A DNA stretch of 8,732 bases from an uncultured Clostridia bacterium (GTDB lineage: Bacteria; Bacillota; Clostridia; Christensenellales; UBA1242). The translations under genes were made by a program, and so were the position numbers. Positions 6,486-8,732 of this stretch are shown here, piece by piece (the stretch's first letter is position 1; each line of letters starts with the position of its first letter). Location of the stretch: contig CAKVNA010000029.1 of NCBI GenBank assembly GCA_934776915.1, positions 1 to 8,732 of the forward strand, given 5' to 3'. The notes beneath the pieces were generated by a model. The model had not been told where the DNA came from. It searched no databases and worked only from the letters and a program-made list of their open reading frames with translations.

Positions 6486-6514
6486 ATTATGCTACAAAAT
6501 GGTCTTAAATGCAA
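6486..6514 (-). promoter_or_regulatory. Candidate promoter of tRNA-Gln(CTG)
   Basis: On the minus strand TTGCAT (6514-6509) and CATAAT (6491-6486) are 17 bp apart, with the start expected a few bases before the tRNA 5' end at 6475. The -35 is a weak match. The -10 lies within a 7-bp inverted repeat (6477-6493). Confidence 0.45.
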
Positions 6515-6534
6515 GTGTTTTTTGGAAGTTAGGG

Positions 6535-6550
6535 AAATTTCATGAAATTT
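6535..6550. repeat. Perfect 16-bp palindrome between divergent tRNA promoters
   Basis: AAATTTCATGAAATTT is identical to its own reverse complement. It lies between the minus-strand tRNA-Gln promoter (6486-6514) and the plus-strand tRNA-Gly promoter (6584-6612). It could be a binding site for a dimeric regulator, but the A/T-rich setting makes chance plausible. Confidence 0.6.
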
Positions 6551-6583
6551 TTTAAAACAAATCAATTTTTTTTGAACAAAATG

Positions 6584-6612
6584 TTGACATAGATTTCTTT
6601 TTGTGATAAAGT
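6584..6612 (+). promoter_or_regulatory. Sigma-A promoter of tRNA Gly-Arg-His operon
   Basis: A perfect -35 TTGACA (6584-6589) and TAAAGT (6607-6612) are 17 bp apart, with TGA before the -10 as an extended element. A/T tracts just upstream (about 6566-6581) could act as an UP element. The start near 6619 leaves about 20 nt before tRNA-Gly. Confidence 0.75.
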
Positions 6613-6637
6613 ATGCAGGTAGCGAGGCAAAAAACAT

Positions 6638-6711
6638 GCGGATGTAACTCAATGGTAGAGTTCCAGCCTTCCAAGCTGGCTACGTGGGTCCGATTCCCAT
6701 CATCCGCTCCA
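6638..6711 (+). tRNA. tRNA-Gly, anticodon TCC
   Basis: This is a 74-nt tRNA with encoded CCA. The acceptor GCGGATG pairs with CATCCGC, and the anticodon stem CCAGC/GCTGG encloses CTTCCAA, giving anticodon TCC. It is the first gene of a three-tRNA transcript, with only 3 nt before tRNA-Arg. Confidence 0.96.
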
Positions 6712-6714
6712 TGT

Positions 6715-6791
6715 GTTTCAGTAGCTCAGTTGGATAGAGCACCGCCCTTCTAAGGCGGGTGTCGGGGGTTCGAATCCCTCCTGGAACACCA
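6715..6791 (+). tRNA. tRNA-Arg, anticodon TCT
   Basis: This is a 77-nt tRNA with encoded CCA. The acceptor GTTTCAG pairs with CTGGAAC (one G-T), and the anticodon stem CCGCC/GGCGG encloses CTTCTAA, giving anticodon TCT for AGA/AGG codons. The T-arm GGGGG/CCCTC also has one G-T pair. The middle gene of the Gly-Arg-His transcript. Confidence 0.96.
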
Positions 6792-6796
6792 TTTAT

Positions 6797-6874
<78 letters not shown>

Positions 6875-6883
6875 GAAAAAATC

Positions 6884-6906
6884 AGACCGCACCGGTCTTT
6901 TTTTTT
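6884..6906 (+). terminator. Intrinsic terminator after tRNA-His
   Basis: AGACCG (6884-6889) and CGGTCT (6893-6898) form a tight stem with a 3-base loop, followed by nine T in all (6898-6906). It closes the Gly-Arg-His transcript. Confidence 0.88.
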
Positions 6907-6967
6907 GTTAATTTATTTTTCCATTGAAATAATTTCTCGAGATTGAAAATAAAATCCTTTTGATATG

Positions 6968-6996
6968 TTGACATACAGCGTTCAATGTGGTATATT
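6968..6996 (+). promoter_or_regulatory. Strong orphan sigma-A promoter, probably for a small RNA
   Basis: TTGACA (6968-6973, perfect) and TATATT (6991-6996, five of six) are spaced exactly 17 bp. The predicted start is near 7003-7004, exactly where a hairpin begins. No open reading frame follows; see the small RNA candidate at 7003-7083. Confidence 0.7.
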
Positions 6997-7002
6997 TTGC
7001 AT

Positions 7003-7083
7003 AGGAAGTCGTGGGTGGGGTTGATTTCCGTGCAAGTTTATGCCACATTTTGCTTGTAAAATAGGGCAATAATAAATTTTTTT
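7003..7083 (+). ncRNA. Candidate small RNA of about 80 nt with two hairpins
   Basis: Directly after the strong promoter at 6968-6996, a first hairpin pairs GGAAGTC (7004-7010) with GATTTCC (7023-7029), one G-T wobble, around a 12-base G-rich loop GTGGGTGGGGTT. A second hairpin pairs TTATGCC (7038-7044) with GGC plus ATAA (7065-7072, one bulged A) and ATTTT (7047-7051) with AAAAT (7058-7062). After four more bases comes a run of seven T (7077-7083), as in an intrinsic terminator. No start codon with a ribosome binding site is present. I recognise no known RNA family (not 6S, SRP RNA, T-box or a named riboswitch). It could also be a leader or tandem promoter for the next tRNA transcript. Confidence 0.45.
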
Positions 7084-7110
7084 AAAATTTCCTAAAAAAT
7101 TTTGAAAAAA
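7077..7110. repeat. A/T-only inverted repeat upstream of the second tRNA promoter
   Basis: Arms 7077-7090 and 7097-7110 pair over 14 positions (13 A-T, one G-T) around the loop CCTAAA. It overlaps the T-run ending the small RNA candidate and lies 4 bp before the -35 at 7114. It may act as an UP-type or bent-DNA element rather than as RNA. Confidence 0.5.
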
Positions 7111-7113
7111 GAC

Positions 7114-7142
7114 TTGATTATTTTTAATAAAAAGTATATAAT
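7114..7142 (+). promoter_or_regulatory. Sigma-A promoter of tRNA Gln-Lys-Leu operon
   Basis: TTGATT (7114-7119) is followed after 17 bp by a perfect TATAAT (7137-7142). The start near 7149 lies about 11 nt before tRNA-Gln. Confidence 0.8.
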
Positions 7143-7159
7143 GACCAAGGCTTAATCAA

Positions 7160-7234
7160 TGGGGTGTAGCCAAGGGGTAAGGCACAAGACTTTGACTCTT
7201 GCATCCGTAGGTTCAAATCCTGCCACCCCAGCCA
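7160..7234 (+). tRNA. tRNA-Gln, anticodon TTG
   Basis: This is a 75-nt tRNA with encoded CCA. The acceptor TGGGGTG pairs with CACCCCA, and the anticodon stem CAAGA/TCTTG encloses CTTTGAC, giving anticodon TTG. Outside the anticodon arm it is almost identical to the minus-strand tRNA-Gln(CTG) at 6401-6475. tRNA-Lys begins 6 nt after its end. Confidence 0.96.
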
Positions 7235-7240
7235 AAGCGT

Positions 7241-7316
7241 GATTCACTAGCTCAGTCGGTAGAGCACTTGACTTTTAATCAAGGGGTCCCGAGTTCGAAC
7301 CTCGGGTGGATCACCA
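7241..7316 (+). tRNA. tRNA-Lys, anticodon TTT
   Basis: This is a 76-nt tRNA with encoded CCA. The acceptor GATTCAC pairs with GTGGATC (one G-T), and the anticodon stem CTTGA/TCAAG encloses CTTTTAA, giving TTT. A small hairpin TGGAG-CAAAA-CTCCA (7329-7343) lies between it and tRNA-Leu and may be a processing element. Confidence 0.96.
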
Positions 7317-7348
7317 TTTTTTTATTTATGGAGCAAAACTCCACTCAA

Positions 7349-7431
7349 GCGGATGTGGCGAAATTGGCAAACGCACTAGACTTAGGATCTAGCGGGAAAC
7401 CTTGGGGGTTCAAGTCCCTTCATCCGCACCA
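7349..7431 (+). tRNA. tRNA-Leu, anticodon TAG
   Basis: This is an 83-nt class II tRNA with a long variable arm and encoded CCA. The acceptor GCGGATG pairs with CATCCGC, and the anticodon stem CTAGA/TCTAG encloses CTTAGGA, giving TAG for CUN codons. It is the last gene of the plus-strand tRNA block. Confidence 0.96.
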
Positions 7432-7478
7432 AAACAAAATAAATCCGAACACACCTTGTGTCCGGATTTATTTGTTTT
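7431..7478. terminator. Long bidirectional terminator after tRNA-Leu
   Basis: A long stem forms between 7431-7452 and 7458-7478 with one A-C mismatch, one bulged A and the loop ACCTT. The inner part is ATCCG/CGGAT and the outer part is A/T-rich with AAAACAAA on the left and TTTGTTTT on the right. It can serve the tRNA transcript and the convergent 250-aa gene, whose stop codon lies 8 bp away. Confidence 0.8.
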
Positions 7479-7485
7479 AACTATC

Positions 7486-8238
7486 TTATCGCTCTCTTTC
7501 TTCGTATATGTCCTCAAAGTCTTCGACGACGAGGGAAGGTTGTTTTGATTTTTTGTTCTTTTCGTGGTTTTCCATGATAACTTCAAGGGCTTCGGTTTTG
7601 GCTGGCGTAGATTGAACTGAGGCGTAAGGGTGATTTTTCAAGAAATTGTTAAAGGATATTTTTTCATTTTCGTCAACTTCCATATTGCCACTTCTTATAA
7701 ATTTATTTAAAAGATAAATATCCTTTTCATTGTCTGGAAGTTCGTCATAGGCTTCGAGCAAGTCTTTTGCCATGAGGCTTGCACTTTTTGCATTGACAAA
7801 ATTGTTTGACGCTTCTTCAAATCTGACCTTTTCTGCTTCGGACTTTTCTTTTCCAGTGGCTTCAGAAATAGCCTTCATTCTTTCTGTGGCTTTTTCGCAG
7901 AGAATTTCCATTTCATTTTGATAGGCAGAAAGGGAAGAACGGTATATACTTCTTGCTTTGTCGCAAAAAATTGCATTTGAAATCATGTGTTTCATATGTT
8001 CAACAAAGTTTTCTCTTGACAGGGTTGGAATATCAAGTTTTTTACACAACATTCCAAGTTCTCGCTTTTCGTAATCAATCTGATTTTCCTTTTTTGCCTT
8101 TGCTTCCGCCTCAAAATCTCTCATTTCAAATTGTCTTACAAAATGATTCTTAAAATTTTTCACATTTGACGCAACATAAGCCTCATTTTTCATTATGTTG
8201 TTTGACGCATTTGCGAAATAATTTTCTTTAGAAACCAT
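7486..8238 (-). CDS. Hypothetical helical protein, 250 aa
   Basis: I do not recognise a family. The protein has no signal peptide or membrane segment and is rich in Glu, Lys, Asn and Ala, so it is likely cytoplasmic and mainly helical. Residues about 30-65 are a charged helical stretch (FEAEAKAKKENQIDYEKRE). Residues 72-165 are a longer helical part with possible coiled coil around 105-150, and residues 170-205 form a small separate segment (NEKDIYLLNKFIRSG). The last 45 residues are polar and end in an acidic tail (VVEDFEDIYEERER). The three Cys (65, 92, 114) form no metal-binding pattern. The ATG at 8238 is preceded by a G-rich site, GGGGGTGA (8249-8242), and an extended -10 promoter (8266-8294). 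It is a monocistronic gene convergent with the tRNA block. Real gene; function unknown. Confidence 0.88.
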   Translation of the reverse strand: MVSKENYFANASNNIMKNEAYVASNVKNFKNHFVRQFEMRDFEAEAKAKKENQIDYEKRELGMLCKKLDIPTLSRENFVEHMKHMISNAIFCDKARSIYRSSLSAYQNEMEILCEKATERMKAISEATGKEKSEAEKVRFEEASNNFVNAKSASLMAKDLLEAYDELPDNEKDIYLLNKFIRSGNMEVDENEKISFNNFLKNHPYASVQSTPAKTEALEVIMENHEKNKKSKQPSLVVEDFEDIYEERER

Positions 8239-8265
8239 AATTCACCCCCACATATTATTCATTAT

Positions 8266-8294
8266 ATTTTAGCACAAAAGTGGGGGAAAATCAA
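8266..8294 (-). promoter_or_regulatory. Extended -10 promoter of the 250-aa orphan gene
   Basis: On the minus strand TTGATT (8294-8289) and TAAAAT (8271-8266) are 17 bp apart, with TGC immediately before the -10. The start would be near 8259, about 20 nt before the ATG. G-runs flank the region: GTGGGGG (8280-8286) is an inverted copy of CCCCCAC at 8245-8251. Confidence 0.65.
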
Positions 8295-8314
8295 TGCTTT
8301 TGGGGGTAAAGTTA

Positions 8315-8732
8315 TCAAAATAGGCTGCTTACATATATTTCAATTCCGTTTAGTATAAGTATAAGTCCACCAACAATTTGAGCGTCTTTGCCAAATATTG
8401 TTCCAAAGCGTTTGCCCAGTTGCACTCCAATAAAAGTGAAAATAAATGTAACTATTCCAATGAGAGATGTAACAAAAAACATGTGACTTAATGTATAGCC
8501 TACGAATGTAACTCCAACGGACAATGCGTCAATAGAAGTCGCAATGGCTTGCAAAATCAGCATAGATAAAGTCAGTTTCCCAAGCTTTTCAGGCTCGTTT
8601 TTATTCTTTATGGCGTCTGCAAGCATTTTAACGCCCAAAACACCTAAAATTATGAGTGCAATTATTGGAACATATTTGTGTATAAACCCACCGAAAATCT
8701 GACCAATAAAATACCCAATAACTGGCATGAAT
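8315..8732 (-). CDS. mntP: Manganese efflux pump MntP, C-terminal part (5' end outside window)
   Basis: The open frame continues past the window edge (the codon before the ATG at 8728 reads Phe), so the first membrane segment or so is missing. About 138 of the usual 180-190 residues are present. MntP exports Mn(II) across the cytoplasmic membrane. The visible motifs are MPVIGYFIG (residues 1-9 from the internal Met), LGVLGVKMLADAI (28-40) and AIATSIDALSVGVTF (61-75), the last carrying the conserved Asp67 of the second repeat. Hydrophobic segments lie near 18-36, 55-77, 83-103 and 115-133. The last two and the DALSVG motif match the family closely. Many mntP genes are controlled by a Mn-sensing yybP-ykoY riboswitch, but that region is not in this window. 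No terminator is evident before the next gene, 76 bp downstream on the same strand. Confidence 0.88.
   Translation of the reverse strand, partial: FMPVIGYFIGQIFGGFIHKYVPIIALIILGVLGVKMLADAIKNKNEPEKLGKLTLSMLILQAIATSIDALSVGVTFVGYTLSHMFFVTSLIGIVTFIFTFIGVQLGKRFGTIFGKDAQIVGGLILILNGIEIYVSSLF

Noticed and set aside
7003..7083. Known riboswitch or T-box leader for the second tRNA transcript.
   Set aside because: No T-box sequence (AGGGTGGNACCGCG) or recognisable riboswitch core is present, and no protein gene follows.
7268..7480. 70-aa open reading frame on plus.
   Set aside because: It runs through tRNA-Lys, tRNA-Leu and the terminator hairpin and has no ribosome binding site; a chance frame over RNA genes.

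Overview
The window looks like a chromosomal segment of a low-GC, spore-forming Bacillota, most likely a Clostridia-type anaerobe. The reasons are strong AGGAGG-type ribosome binding sites, A/T-rich sigma-A promoters, tRNA genes with encoded CCA, and a full-length spoIVA gene. A ferrous-iron transporter (FeoB) and a manganese exporter (MntP) sit at the two edges, both cut by the window. I see no phage, IS element, CRISPR array or obvious foreign segment.

Layout. 1-708: C-terminal part of feoB with an appended Cys-rich tail. 750-2866: a two-gene operon, der (ribosome-assembly GTPase) and plsY (acyl-phosphate:glycerol-3-phosphate acyltransferase), bounded by a sigma-A promoter and an intrinsic terminator. 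2876-4449: spoIVA (spore-coat ATPase) with its own sigma-E-like promoter, ending at a bidirectional terminator shared with a convergent DUF378 membrane protein (4463-4681, minus). 4789-6397: a strong promoter followed by four small unrecognised genes (179, 99, 101 and 75 aa), mostly helical and charged, each with a near-perfect ribosome binding site, ending at another bidirectional terminator. 6401-7478: seven tRNA genes, Gln(CTG) on minus, then Gly(TCC)-Arg(TCT)-His(GTG) and Gln(TTG)-Lys(TTT)-Leu(TAG) on plus. The plus-strand genes are split by a 285-bp insert that carries a terminator, a strong promoter with a possible ~80-nt small RNA, and a second tRNA promoter. 7486-8294: an unrecognised 250-aa helical protein on minus. 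8315-8732: C-terminal part of mntP on minus.

How it fits together. der, plsY and spoIVA belong to a neighbourhood common in Firmicutes that usually also holds gpsA; gpsA is absent here. The least explained parts are the four-gene orphan cluster, the 250-aa orphan across the tRNA block, and the promoter-hairpin-hairpin-T-tract unit at 6968-7083. None of these can be given a function from sequence alone.
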